A stretch of DNA of 64,000 bases from Prosapia bicincta (taxonomy: Eukaryota; Arthropoda; Insecta; Hemiptera; Cercopidae): assembly GCA_036971475.1 (NCBI GenBank), contig JBAIZL010000008.1, positions 36,255,240 to 36,319,239 of the forward strand, in the 5' to 3' direction. The notes beneath the pieces are model-generated. The model had not been told where the DNA came from. It did not search any database and was given only the letters and a program-made list of their open reading frames with translations. Numbering within the stretch: position 1 is the first letter of the stretch; every line of letters begins with the position of its first letter. Positions 46,572 through 56,414 of the stretch are shown here, piece by piece. A program made the position numbers and the translations under genes.

Positions 46572-47150
46572 ATATTTATTGTATCACTACACTATTACAA
46601 CGAAACAACAATGGTACACTTACTTCAATTAAGCAGAACATTCAATTTAAACCTCACTCAACAAACACAAATATGGCTGACACTACCGAATAGGTAAAAC
46701 ACCAAGCCAACAACGATTTACTGAATGTTGAATGTAAAGAAAGAATCTACATCCGTTTTGCCGTACAATCCAAGTCATTGCCAACATAACAGACTAAACG
46801 ACTGTTACTTTTATTGTTAATATATGTCAATATATTAGAAGTTTAGATTTTGAAATTATGTACTTATATTTCATGGTATGTGAACGAATATATTTATATA
46901 CGAATTTATGTATAAAAACATATAATTTTAAACGTATACATATACACAATAAACCATGTGTAAACAATATAATAAAACCAAAATTAAATCATCGTAAATT
47001 TAAACAATATCTATTAATAATTGAAAACGTATAAACATTTAGTATAAAATACATTCTAGTTGATAAAATCCTATAAATATATATGCATACATGTATGTGA
47101 GTATGTGAGCATTTGTTGAATATATCCTGATGTACTCCTCTAATAAAATA
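46572..47150. other. Upstream flank of spenito
   Basis: Probably contains the spenito 5' UTR and promoter (minus strand). No TATA or other element stands out. The rest is AT-rich. Confidence 0.35.
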
Positions 47151-47155
47151 TATGA

Positions 47156-47157
<2 letters not shown>

Positions 47158-47236
<79 letters not shown>
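47158..47236. repeat. (TA)n microsatellite
   Basis: About 38 TA units; the open frame of alternating Ile and Tyr across it is an artefact. Confidence 0.97.
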
Positions 47237-47238
<2 letters not shown>

Positions 47239-47282
47239 AAAACAACACAGGTTATTCAAATACAAGAATATTTATTATTTTA

Positions 47283-47330
47283 TATCCAAAGCTTTTCGTT
47301 GGCAAACAGTACCAACATCATCAGGAATGA
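47283..47330 (-). ncRNA. Hammerhead ribozyme candidate with canonical core
   Basis: On the minus strand ATTC (47328-47325) is followed by CTGATGA (47324-47318), one T, stem II GTTGG (47316-47312) and CCAAC (47302-47298) around a 9-base loop, GAAA (47297-47294), then AAGCTT overlapping it as stem III, T as cleavage base (47288), and GGAT (47287-47284) that pairs with ATTC. Stem III is too short to fold on itself but is self-complementary, as in dimeric hammerheads. It lies between two long (TA)n arrays, as PLE ends here do. The best-preserved module of the window. Confidence 0.65.
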
Positions 47331-47335
47331 AAATT

Positions 47336-47339
<4 letters not shown>

Positions 47340-47426
<87 letters not shown>
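47340..47426. repeat. (TA)n microsatellite
   Basis: About 42 TA units following the hammerhead-like module. Confidence 0.97.
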
Positions 47427-47427
<1 letters not shown>

Positions 47428-47459
47428 GTAATGTTTAAAAAGTCGACTCGCATATATAT

Positions 47460-49060
47460 ATAAAGTAAGATTCTCACTAATGTAAATTATAGCGTGATTG
47501 GTGAATACAAGAAAACAGTATTTAAAAGTTATAACTATATTTATACATATATTTAATTAGAGGTTTACATCGGGATATATTCAACAAATGCTCACATACA
47601 TGTATGCATATATATTTATAGGATTTTATCAACTAGAATTTATTTTATATCTAATATGTTGAAGTTTTCATCAACTCTATTACAAAAGAGCTAAATTTCT
47701 ACCTCTAAAACAAGCCTCTTGTTATTATTTTGAATATTGTTATTAATCCATACGCTGTATTAGTGTACTGACAATTTGTACCAAAACATTTACAAGAATA
47801 ATGCATAATACAATCGAAAAGCAAAAACTGATTTCAATTTGTCAATTTGTATTATACCTTTTATGTCTGTCAAGGACAGAAGGAGGAAGTATAACCTTAT
47901 TTTGTTTAGGAGGAAAACCTAACCAAAACAATTTTTTGTTTTATTTTGGTAATTTTAACCTTTAATGATTTAATTTATTATGATATTTCTAATAAGTTGA
48001 TACATTTGCTTGTAGTATGTTTTATTTCAGTTTACATTGTCATGTTGATAGTTTAAACAAAACCTAACCTTTGAATATCTTAAAATTGTATATGTGTATA
48101 CATATGTGTGTGTTTTTCTGTGAGTATATAAACTGTACACATATACATTAATTGTATATTTGTAACTTGTAATAAGGTATTTTTTATTAGTTTTTGGTTT
48201 TGCGGTTTTTGCCAATATATTTGTTGCAGCATATTGTACCACTGTTCTCTTGATATTGTATAGTAACATAGGAATAATTTATAATATAGTACTGTGTCTT
48301 TAATTAAAATAATTAAGTTTATACAAAATTACTCATAACTAGAGGCGGAAGAACCGATTCAATTAAAAGAACTGTTCAGAATCGGACGGTTCATTATAAT
48401 GAAGCGCTTCATTTGAACCCATATTGAAGCACTTCTTTTCTTTTGTTGTGACCATTCTTACTGTAGTAAGCAACCAATGGAATAGCATTTGTAATTATTT
48501 TACAACACTTATAATATACAAATAAGTATACTATAAGCAATAGTATACATTACATTATAATTATTGTGTTGTATAGCCTATTTTAAGCTGATGATAGTTC
48601 AAAAAATTTAAGTACCTACTATTTTCTGAGCTAAGCTTGTACGGTTATGCTATGCTATTGTACCAATATATGTACAACTGTACAGCCTGAGCATTTTGTT
48701 AAAAATAAGGCAGTGAGTAATACTTGACCAAATGGAGATCAACTAAAATTTTCAAAAATGTTATTTAAGAATACATTATAAAGAAGAAACTTGTGATATT
48801 TAGACAGTTTTCAAATCTAAGTTTTACCATTTTTAGTTGCCTCAAAACATAAAATATGGCGTTATAAACATAACTACACTTATAGTATTATTTACCAACA
48901 TAATACTACAATAAATAATTCTGTGTAATAGCACTTAGTTATATAACATTACATATTCCTACATTAAAATATACATACAAAGAATGTAGTTAAGACAGAT
49001 TAGGTTGTAAATAAAACTAAGCATCAACTTTCTATTTATTAGGAATACACTGTGGTTGAA
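47460..49060. other. Intergenic, no recognised gene
   Basis: AT-rich. 47570-47640 repeats, inverted, the sequence at 47050-47125 (ATATTCAACAAATGCTCACA against its inverse), so the two TA arrays sit inside a larger inverted repeat. 48350-48470 and 49440-49570 share GAAGCGCTTCA and GGTTCATT-type phrases in opposite orientation. 48960-49010 is a relative of the 75-bp unit. Confidence 0.5.
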
Positions 49061-49064
49061 TATT

Positions 49065-49255
49065 AGTAATAAATACTCAAAAAGCTCTTAACCACAATAC
49101 TTTTTCATTTTACCCTTATGTACATTTCAGTCTCTAAGTAATCATCCTCAGGGAGATAACGTACAAAGACTCAGTAACTTGGTGACTGAAATGTACATAA
49201 GGGTAAAATAAAAAAGTATTGTGGTTGAGAGGTTTTTGAGTATTTATTATAAACT
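49065..49255. repeat. Palindrome of the 43.3-kb family, decayed
   Basis: Arms of about 75 bases (AATAAATACTCAAAAAGCTC, TTTTACCCTTATGTACATTT) flank a centre at about 49150-49170. The left arm (minus) keeps CTGAGGA, GAAA (49126-49129 region) and ATGTACAT with AGGG, but stem II no longer pairs; the right arm has lost the core. Same outline as 43268-43474. Confidence 0.75.
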
Positions 49256-49852
49256 TCCTGCACTTAAACTGTCCATTCTATTTTTTTACTATTAACATGT
49301 CAAAATTACTCATAGGTCCAAAGGTCAAAGTTACTACAGGAAGAGATTTGCCGAATTGACATGTATTCTCGTTTTATACGTTAGTAACAGTCACAAAAAG
49401 AGACTGACTATCTGAACAAATAAACCAAAGGTTCACCCCTTTGTTCGGTTCTTACTGAAGCGCTTCAGAATGGAAAGAACCGATGAAAGGCAATTCTTTT
49501 TCATTGAATTATGGTTTACTCAGTCATTCGAATGAAGTGCTTCATTTGAATCTTGTATAAACCATCCTCCCACATCTACTCATAACTGTATCTTGTTTGC
49601 CAAATTTAACTGTTTGGTAGTTGAATAATACATTAATAAGCTTATGTTTGTTTATAATCAAATATATTCTAACGGGATACTTTGTTTCTATAATAAATTA
49701 TAGTTAAATATTATTGTAGTAATGTGTTTGATTAAGAAACTGAGTTACTTGATGTTGTTTATTTTTACTTTTAATAAAATTAAAAGTTCAAATTAACTTT
49801 CAGTATCTCTACTACTTTAAATATCAAAATCTTGTTTCTGTTCATGACGAGC
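49256..49852. other. Intergenic, no recognised gene
   Basis: AT-rich; includes the GAAGCGCTTCA palindromic motifs mentioned above and, near 49660-49720, one weak relative of the 75-bp unit. Confidence 0.4.
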
Positions 49853-49916
49853 TGGTTGTTAATTACTTATTACATTTTGGCTATTACTTACAACCAGACT
49901 GTTTGTTAACTAAAGG

Positions 49917-50546
49917 TTGTTAAATTGTTTTAATTATTCAATAGACAATTATTTAATAGGCAAACTACACAGAAAAATACTCAACAATAACAGTAACAAC
50001 AACAACACAAACACAAACAAATTCATCACCCTCACATACATAAATAAACTCACAAATAAAATAGCACACCAATTCAAAAAAGCAGGATACAAGGTAGATT
50101 ACAGAACAGCAAATAAAAGGCAAACGGCTTTCAGACACAGCATTAATAACAATACCAACACTTACAATAACCCAGGAGTATACAAACTAAAATGCAACAA
50201 CTGCAATAAGTTCTATATTGGACGAACAGGCAGATTTTTGGCCAAAAGATATAAAGAACACAAAAGCGCACTGCACACTACTATTGAATTCGCCTTCGCA
50301 AATCACCTCATGGACACTAAACACTCATGCAAAAGTATGGAAAATAACATGAGCATCCTCCACAAATGCAACAAAGGCCATAAATTAAACACACTAGAAC
50401 AGGATGAAATATATAGACATAGCAACACACATAAAAATGACATCCTAAATGAACAAAAACGGCACAGATCACACATACTCTTCGATCACATCATTTCTAA
50501 CTTTCAAAAAAATGTTACCGAGGAAGCACAACTGCAGCATTTCTAG
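49917..50546 (+). pseudogene. PLE family-C GIY-YIG endonuclease fragment
   Basis: An unbroken 209-codon frame: Asn/Thr-rich stretch, ITLTYINKLTNKIAHQFKKA, then GVYKLKCNNCNKFYIGRTGR (GIY-YIG motif variant with Cys pair), KRYKEHKSAL, HLMDTKHSC and LEQDEIYRHSN (the Glu of the nuclease site). The RT domain is absent, so it is a 5'-truncated copy, though this part is still intact. The start codon given is only the first Met of the frame. Confidence 0.82.
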
Positions 50547-50554
50547 CGGCAAAA

Positions 50555-50598
50555 ATACGAGGCTGAAGAAGTCGTAAGACAAAAACGTTTCCTCCAAG
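50555..50598 (+). ncRNA. Hammerhead-like module, PLE family C
   Basis: GAGG (50559-50562) pairs with CCTC (50591-50594). Core CTGAAGA 50563-50569, extra A 50570, stem II GTC/GAC around GTAA (50571-50580), then AAAAA where GAAAA is expected, AACGTT self-complementary, T at 50590. The only apparent lesion is G12 to A. Confidence 0.5.
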
Positions 50599-50932
50599 TG
50601 TAAGTTAACAATTAAACAACCTTTAGTTAACAAAAAGTCTGGTCGCAAGTAATAGCAAAAGTGTAATAAGTCTACTACTTTGTTGACAATAACCTGAACT
50701 ATGGTTCTGTTTTGACAGTTGGGATAGATACAGACTACATTATTTAAGGAAGTAAAACTATTTCAACATTTGGTATAGTTTAATTTATTTTCTCTAGTTA
50801 GATTAGTAAATAATTATGTTGGTTATTATTATTACAAATACTTTCATTTCAGACTATATCTATTAAACATCCACACATAATTAGAAGATAACAATAACTA
50901 TACAGAAAGTTTCCATTATTACAAACCTGAAA

Positions 50933-51063
50933 ATGGTAGAGAATGAGCTGCAGAGTCTTGAAGATTACTTGCGTTTAAATTTTGAAATATATAAAAGAGT
51001 AGTTCAATTGTTGGATGCAAATGAATGTTGGAAGCAAGTTATTTCTACTTTGAAATATTACAG
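50933..51063 (+). CDS. MALT1: MALT1-type paracaspase, first coding exon (death domain, part 1)
   Basis: ATG at 50933 starts MVENELQSLEDYLRLNFEIY, KRVVQLLDANECWKQVIST and ends AG|GTTTGT at 51063/51064. The next exon completes an Arg codon. The W-containing helix after the LLD motif corresponds to the helix 1-2 region of the MALT1 death domain (SELLD ... GWRRLAE in vertebrates). MALT1 is a cytoplasmic paracaspase acting with BCL10 and CARD proteins upstream of NF-kB. The ATG is preceded by CAGAAAGT... without an in-frame upstream Met in the preceding 60 bases that extends the homology. A PLE lies about 260 bp upstream. Confidence 0.78.
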
Positions 51064-51744
51064 GTTTGTAAAATTATACATATGAATGTTTTAAAAACAT
51101 AGCTTAAACTATGTAACACATAATCTAAGACAAATTTGATTTTGAGAATATTAAATTTTGATATACATTAAAGATAAAGTAAAAATAAAGGTGTTTAAAT
51201 AAACAAAAGCGTAAATTGTATAATAAACAGGAAATTAGGAGGTAAATATGGTTTTATTATACATAAGGTAGTATAAAAACAATTGTTAACATGCCTACAG
51301 TTTATTGATATTATGTGATATGGATAAACCAAGACTGTGTTTTAGTGAATATTATTTAGAAATATATTTGAAATGGTACACATCTTAAAATGATTGAATG
51401 TGGCCACCTATCATCAAACAAAATTATCATCACTCATTAAGTAAATATACAAATTCTTTTTCAGTTTATCCATCCTATTGTGTGAGTTTAGAATCTTCAG
51501 TGTTTAACTGAAATTAGTTTTATATTTTTTAGATTTTCTTCTGTTGTTTATTAGCCTCCTAAAATAAACGTCCAAGAATTACAAACAACCAAATCCATCA
51601 ACAATAACTTTTAAAAAAACACAACTTGATGATAATGAAACAGATAAAGGTAATATAACAGTAATAATTAACATCAAAGCGGTTCACTGAAACACTTTAA
51701 AGGAAATAATTTAAATGTTCACTAATTAATTAAGTTCAGAGTTT

Positions 51745-51790
51745 CCCTAATAAAGGTTTACCACATGGTAATCGAAACACATTCAATAAT
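51745..51790 (+). ncRNA. Decayed hammerhead-like module in MALT1 intron 1
   Basis: CTAATAA (51747-51753) is CTGATGA with two G-to-A changes. One extra A follows, then a stem II GGTTTACC/GGTAATC with a mismatch around ACAT, and GAAA (51774-51777) plus CACATTC. No stem I is evident. Probably inactive. Confidence 0.35.
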
Positions 51791-52534
51791 AAGTAATAAT
51801 GACAATGTGGGGTTAATAACTGACTAAAGGTTATAAAATGATTAACTTTGCTATGAAATAATTCACAACACTTATTACATGAATGAGTGAAGATAAAATT
51901 AGATGAAAAATGTGCAAGAAATGAGTCCAAACTGGCGAAGAAAGAAACGAGGGGGAAAACACGACAGTCACTGTCTGGAGTTGAGTTCACACTGCCAGAA
52001 ATGGAGAGAGTATTGCGCAGTAGCTCGTGTGCATTAGGTTATGCGCAGTAGTTTGAAAGAAAGGCAAGCAATATGAATGTCGAGGACTCTATCAAACTTA
52101 AGTGACTATGGAGAGTACAGAGAAGTAACCTACTATATAGTGTTATAAGACCATCGGGTAAGGATAAGAGATTGATAAATATGATCTTAATTAAACATGT
52201 ACAAAATAACTTTAAATAAACACTAAGCATGAGAAAGTTGGCGGCGAAATGGGTGCCAAGTAATTTAATATTGTGTAAATTAATATTTAAGTTGAAAATT
52301 AGTGAATATCATCAGAAAAATATGAGTCAAAAGTTATAAACTTTTCTAACTCATTAATGAGTGACATATTGTGAAAAATAATAATATGTATGAACCTAAA
52401 CACACAAAATAGAACCGTCATCAGGATTTGATCTGCACAATATGGACATGATAAAACTATTAGAATAAAAAGTTGCTTGTTGTAATCATCTTGAATTTGC
52501 TGATTAAACTATATGTAGTGAATATTTTAGAACT

Positions 52535-52580
52535 TACGTGGTGATGCGTTTCGAAACAATCGTTTCATTTACAAAGCTAA
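52535..52580 (-). ncRNA. Decayed hammerhead-like module in MALT1 intron 1
   Basis: Minus strand: core position TTGTAAA (52574-52568), one T, perfect stem II GAAAC/GTTTC around GATT, GAAA (52552-52549), ACGCAT and C. Stem I is not supported. Confidence 0.35.
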
Positions 52581-53857
52581 CCGTCTACTGACGGCTATCA
52601 CACAAGGTAAAAGGTTGCGGACTTATGGCTTGTGAGGGTAGTGGAGGTTGGTTATTTACTATGTAATGGAAAAGGGTGTTGGATTTGTAACACTCTTAAA
52701 AATAAGGTGTTACATATAAATTCATTTATATATTTAATTTTTATTTAATAATTATATCGTCCCAATATAAAAGAAAATTTTTGTTTTATTGGTGCACATT
52801 GTGAAGCTAGCGTAGGTGGTAAGCGGTCCTAGCGGGCGAAATCGAAAAAATATCGTACGAGTTAGTAACTTAAGGCAATTAACCACCTCACGCCATGTGA
52901 CGTAAGCATGAGGCGATACTTCTGAACCAATCAGAATATCCATATATATAAATAAGGGTGGGAGTTTGTTTGAAAGTTTCAGTTAGCGCGTCCTTGCAAT
53001 GACCCCACTTCTCCAAAAGTCTTTGAACGAGACGGACGTGATGGCATTTTCAGACATAACTTAGAAATTTGTAAGCTTCCAGTATTCAAAATTTAAGATG
53101 TCAAAGCCGGTACCAAATTTTATTAACACAACAAAAGAAGAAGTCAGAAGCGATTATTTATGTGTTCCAAATAAGTAAAAGTTTATATCATTTTTGTTTA
53201 AGAGCGCTGTTTGCAAGAGCGATGTGTTAAGTGTTAAGTGTACTAAAGCGATGTGCAGTAAGTAATGATATGTGTTATAGTGTTTTACAAGTAATGTGCA
53301 CAACCAGGTACGTTTTAGATAATAATAAAGACGTGTTATAATGTTAACAAAGATGAGTTTTAATTGATAAACGATTAACACATGAATGGTAGAAATTCCC
53401 TTTGAATATTCACTTCTAAAATTAAATTGGAAAACTTAAGTTACTACCTTCTCGATATATATAAATTTTAAAGGTTAATAAGTAATCAAAATGTATGGAA
53501 TAGTTAGCAGCAATAAAAAGTTAATTACTCGACACATTGGTGTCATTTGTTCTTTTTGTAATTTGTCATTGATTAATAAATTGTTTAACTATGTATTTTA
53601 AAACTTTCAATTTTTATTTCACAAGTAACCTAGTTCTAGCTTCAAGATATGAAGAGCGTTACAGACAGACAGTAATTTGCCTGAACTGTAACGTTAGAGC
53701 TAGAAGCCCTAATTAATTATGTTGGTAAAAAGAGCTTGAACCGTACAGATTCAAAGTGTGTGTGGTCATTTAAGATATTTTTTTATCTGCTGCGTGATGT
53801 TTATATATTTCATATTTTTTTGTAATTGTTAGTTTATATATAATGTATGGTTTAATA

Positions 53858-53990
53858 TACGAGATCTGTTCAAAAAATACACGGACTGTTTGAATTTCGC
53901 GGCTCTAGTTAGTTTCAGGAGAATCCGCTTGGTGTCGCTAGGTTTGCATAAATCAGCTGATTAAAACGCGGTATTTCAGTCGCGGAAAAT
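53858..53990. repeat. Mariner-like terminal fragment
   Basis: TACGAGATCTGTTCAAAAAA, then TACACGGACTGTTTGAATTT and CGCGGCTCTAG. This resembles the terminal inverted repeat and leader of a mariner family (TACGAGGTCTGTTCAAAAAG type). No opposite terminus or transposase found. Confidence 0.4.
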
Positions 53991-54213
53991 GTGAAGTAAG
54001 AACATGTTCTGTAACTAGAACAGAAATAACATGGTGGCATAAGCAGATGGCAAGTATTTGTATAACATATCCAAGAAGCTGGAATTGAAAAATAATCATG
54101 TAGAATAAAAAAATTATTATATAAAGTATCGATACATTTTTCATAACGTGAAGGTCTCTCTCTCTCACACACACTGTTGGTGCGTCTTTTATATTTGAAT
54201 TTATTATTTACAG

Positions 54214-54383
54214 GATCCCAGTGACTTTTAGTGATTATGTCTTGGAAACCATAGAGAAGTCAGAATCACCATCAAAACTTCTTCTACGCGAACTTCAGTA
54301 TCGTCAGTGCCCGTTCTTAATGTTTTGTGATGTTCTTCGAAACAGTAATCTTCTCGATGTCTTAACACTTATATCTGATCCAG
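54214..54383 (+). CDS. MALT1: MALT1-type paracaspase exon 2 (death domain, part 2)
   Basis: It reads IPVTFSDYVLETIEKSESPS, KLLLRELQYRQCPFLMFCDV and LRNSNLLDVLTLISDPG. It matches MALT1, where the death domain ends in a run like LLKLMGEKGCTVTELSDFLQ followed by LQLLSPPG just before the first Ig domain. It joins exon 1 in phase (AG plus G) and ends at a G|GTGAGC donor (54383/54384, phase 1). Confidence 0.8.
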
Positions 54384-55030
54384 GTGAGCGTAATATTTGT
54401 GAAGAACAATTTTGTTAATGTTTTCTTGACAATTTATTCCTTAGGATGATGTTATGTCAGCTAGTTTTATCAACTTGTTACTAACCGTATTAATATTACA
54501 TTGCAGTTTTCCTAATACTTAAAACTATCACACTTTCTTTTAATAATTTTAAAAGAAAAATATTTTTACTTTGTGTAAAAATTACTAAACTGTTTAAAGA
54601 TTTAAAACTAGTGTTTATTATATTTTGATATATTTAGCAATTCACCCACTAAACTTCTTAAAGCTTTAAGTAACAGGATTGAAAGTATGTGTTAAATTTT
54701 ATAATGCATCTAATGCTTAACAACTTATTTTCACCGGAAAGCTTTAACTTAAGTCTACTTTTTTGTATAATATCTGACTATATTAACCCTTTGCCGTCAG
54801 ATGGGCCACTTAAGTGGTTAATCTTAAATTATTTCTTCACCAGCTCTATTTTGCTTGAAGAAGCTTTGTCTTCTCAGGTCAGGGGAGGATGGACTTTTGT
54901 GGGCGCTGCTACTTTATAGTTAGCTGGGAGCTATTTTGGTTTGTTTGGCCTCTGAGGTGGGATGGGCCACTTTGGTGATCACTGGTGCTTTCTCTGCGTG
55001 GTAGGCTAGGCCATTTTGGTGGACCTTTAA
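54384..55030. other. MALT1 intron 2, first part
   Basis: TTAACCCTTTGCCGTCAGAT at 54784, followed by repeated GGGCCACTT phrases, could be a piggyBac-like terminus; nothing confirms it. A short (TA)n at 55030 begins the PLE cluster. Confidence 0.35.
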
Positions 55031-55136
55031 TATATATATATATTGTGAAATAAAATAACTTTCATAAACAAGAATATACGAGTATTACTTCATTTTATTG
55101 TTGATTGAAGCTTTTCGCTAATTTACATTATTAGCA
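55031..55136 (-). repeat. Hammerhead-like end lacking its core
   Basis: Minus strand: CATTCC, AT, stem II GCTAAT/ATTAGC around AATGTAA, GAAA (about 55116-55113), AAGCTT and C. It parallels the 47.3-kb module (CATTCC, GAAAAGCTT), but the TGATG of the core is deleted. It abuts the PLE copy at 55137. Confidence 0.5.
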
Positions 55137-55202
55137 TGGAATGGATCGTTTCCATACAGTCAAGCAATCAGGGGTAAGAGAATCTGTTCGAATGATAGGG
55201 AA

Positions 55203-55967
55203 TTGGAAGATTTTAATAGAAAGATATCAACAGCCTTCCAGAGAAGAGGATACCCAAAAAAACTCATTGAAAACCAAATTCATTCAGCACAATCCTCGGT
55301 TCACCATAAACCACAAACAGAACAAAATAAACTGTCTTTAATAACAGACTACCATCCTGGTCTACATAAACTCAACAAGATATTGAAAGATGGCTTCAAA
55401 ATTCTTCAAGCTTCCGTCCACACCAAAAATCTTTTCACCGGTCCACTGCAAATTTGGTACAAGCAACCTCCCAACTTGAAAAACATCCTAGTACATCCTA
55501 AACTACCAGACCCTGATGCAGAGAAACCACACAAACTTCCTCATGGCTCCTTCCCATGCAATAGACCTAGATGCAAGACGTGCCCAATACACCCCTCAGC
55601 AAATAGTTTCAACAGCCAAACAACAAAAATGGTCTTCAAAATACAGGGTCATCATAATTGTACATCGAAAAATGTCATATACCAGCTACAATGTAAACTT
55701 TGCTCAGCACAGTACATATGCCTGACCACGGATGGTTTGAATATCAGAATGAATGGCCACAGACATGATGTTAAAATTATGAATATGGATAGACCAACAG
55801 CTCAACATGCTGCGAGTCACAACATCACAACTTTTGATGACTGCTATACCACAAAAATAATTAAATCACTCCCCCCTGATTGCAATCCCTCAGAACTGAG
55901 AAGGTGGGAACTATCATACCAGTGGTATACCAAATCCAGAGAATCCCCTAACCTCAACATCAGATAA
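55203..55967 (+). pseudogene. PLE RT tail, zinc finger and GIY-YIG, intact frame
   Basis: A continuous 254-codon frame from MEDFNRKISTAFQRRGYPKK through HHKPQTEQNKLSL, CNRPRCKTCPIH and QYICLTTDGLNIRMNGHRHD to LSYQWYTKSRESPNLNIR. It shows what the 9.9-11.6-kb copy looked like before its stop and deletion. YIG has become YIC here, so the nuclease motif is damaged. No RT catalytic core. Confidence 0.88.
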
Positions 55968-55974
55968 ACCCATT

Positions 55975-55976
<2 letters not shown>

Positions 55977-56028
<52 letters not shown>
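55977..56028. repeat. Poly-T tract within PLE
   Basis: A run of about 47 T, an expansion of the tract TCATTTTTTCCC seen in the paralogous copy near 11608. Confidence 0.95.
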
Positions 56029-56029
<1 letters not shown>

Positions 56030-56378
56030 TGTTCCTAATAGCCTTACCTCGTTTCCCCTGACAGACTTTATATATAAACTATAATCACTCATATGCTCAT
56101 GGAAACAATATATATATATCTTTAATCTGTGCATCTGTGACATCTGATTTCTACTCTACACAATCTGTGATTACAACTTGTATTTATTTCATTCTCTCAT
56201 ATTTCTTTTTGTGTTTTCTCTTCGATTGACAAAGACCACTGTGTGGTTGAAATATATCATTGTTTAAGTGCTTTTATGTGTTTCTATTTCAAGACTACAG
56301 TGTGGACTCTTACCAAGGTAAGTCTGTCAGTCTCCTAGTCCAAAAAATCTAAATAATCTTTACCAACCAAAACTAACC

Positions 56379-56404
<26 letters not shown>

Positions 56405-56414
<10 letters not shown>

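Larger units (their letters stand above)
49860..50672 (+). mobile_element. PLE family C, 3' part, with inverted terminal arms
   Basis: Inverted arms of about 60 bases bound it: TTATTACATTTTGGCTATTA, then CCAGACTGTTTGTTAACTAA on the left (49867-49929) and their inverse on the right (about 50612-50670). A GIY-YIG frame and a hammerhead-like module lie between. The RT has been lost. It sits just upstream of the MALT1 start, so it may contribute to or interrupt that gene's 5' region. Confidence 0.8.
51064..54213. other. MALT1 intron 1 with repeat remnants
   Basis: 3.15-kb intron. It carries hammerhead-like remnants at 51745-51786 and 52535-52580 and a mariner-like end at 53858-53960; no other gene seen. 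The acceptor is TTATTTACAG ending at 54213. Confidence 0.6.
55137..56392 (+). mobile_element. PLE family A copy, 5'-truncated
   Basis: It begins abruptly in the RT C-terminus (CATACAGTCAAGCAATCAGG) and continues through linker, zinc finger, GIY-YIG and a 3' terminal repeat ending in (TA)n. A 47-base T run at about 55979-56027 replaces the short T tract found at this place in the 11.6-kb copy. Inserted in MALT1 intron 2, sense. Confidence 0.88.

Noticed and set aside
47152..47463. 103-codon frame of alternating Ile and Tyr
   Set aside because: Translation of (TA)n microsatellites.
54784..55027. piggyBac-like terminus TTAACCCTTTGCCG
   Set aside because: No opposite terminus, second TTAA or transposase; the repeated GGGCCACTT phrases are suggestive only.
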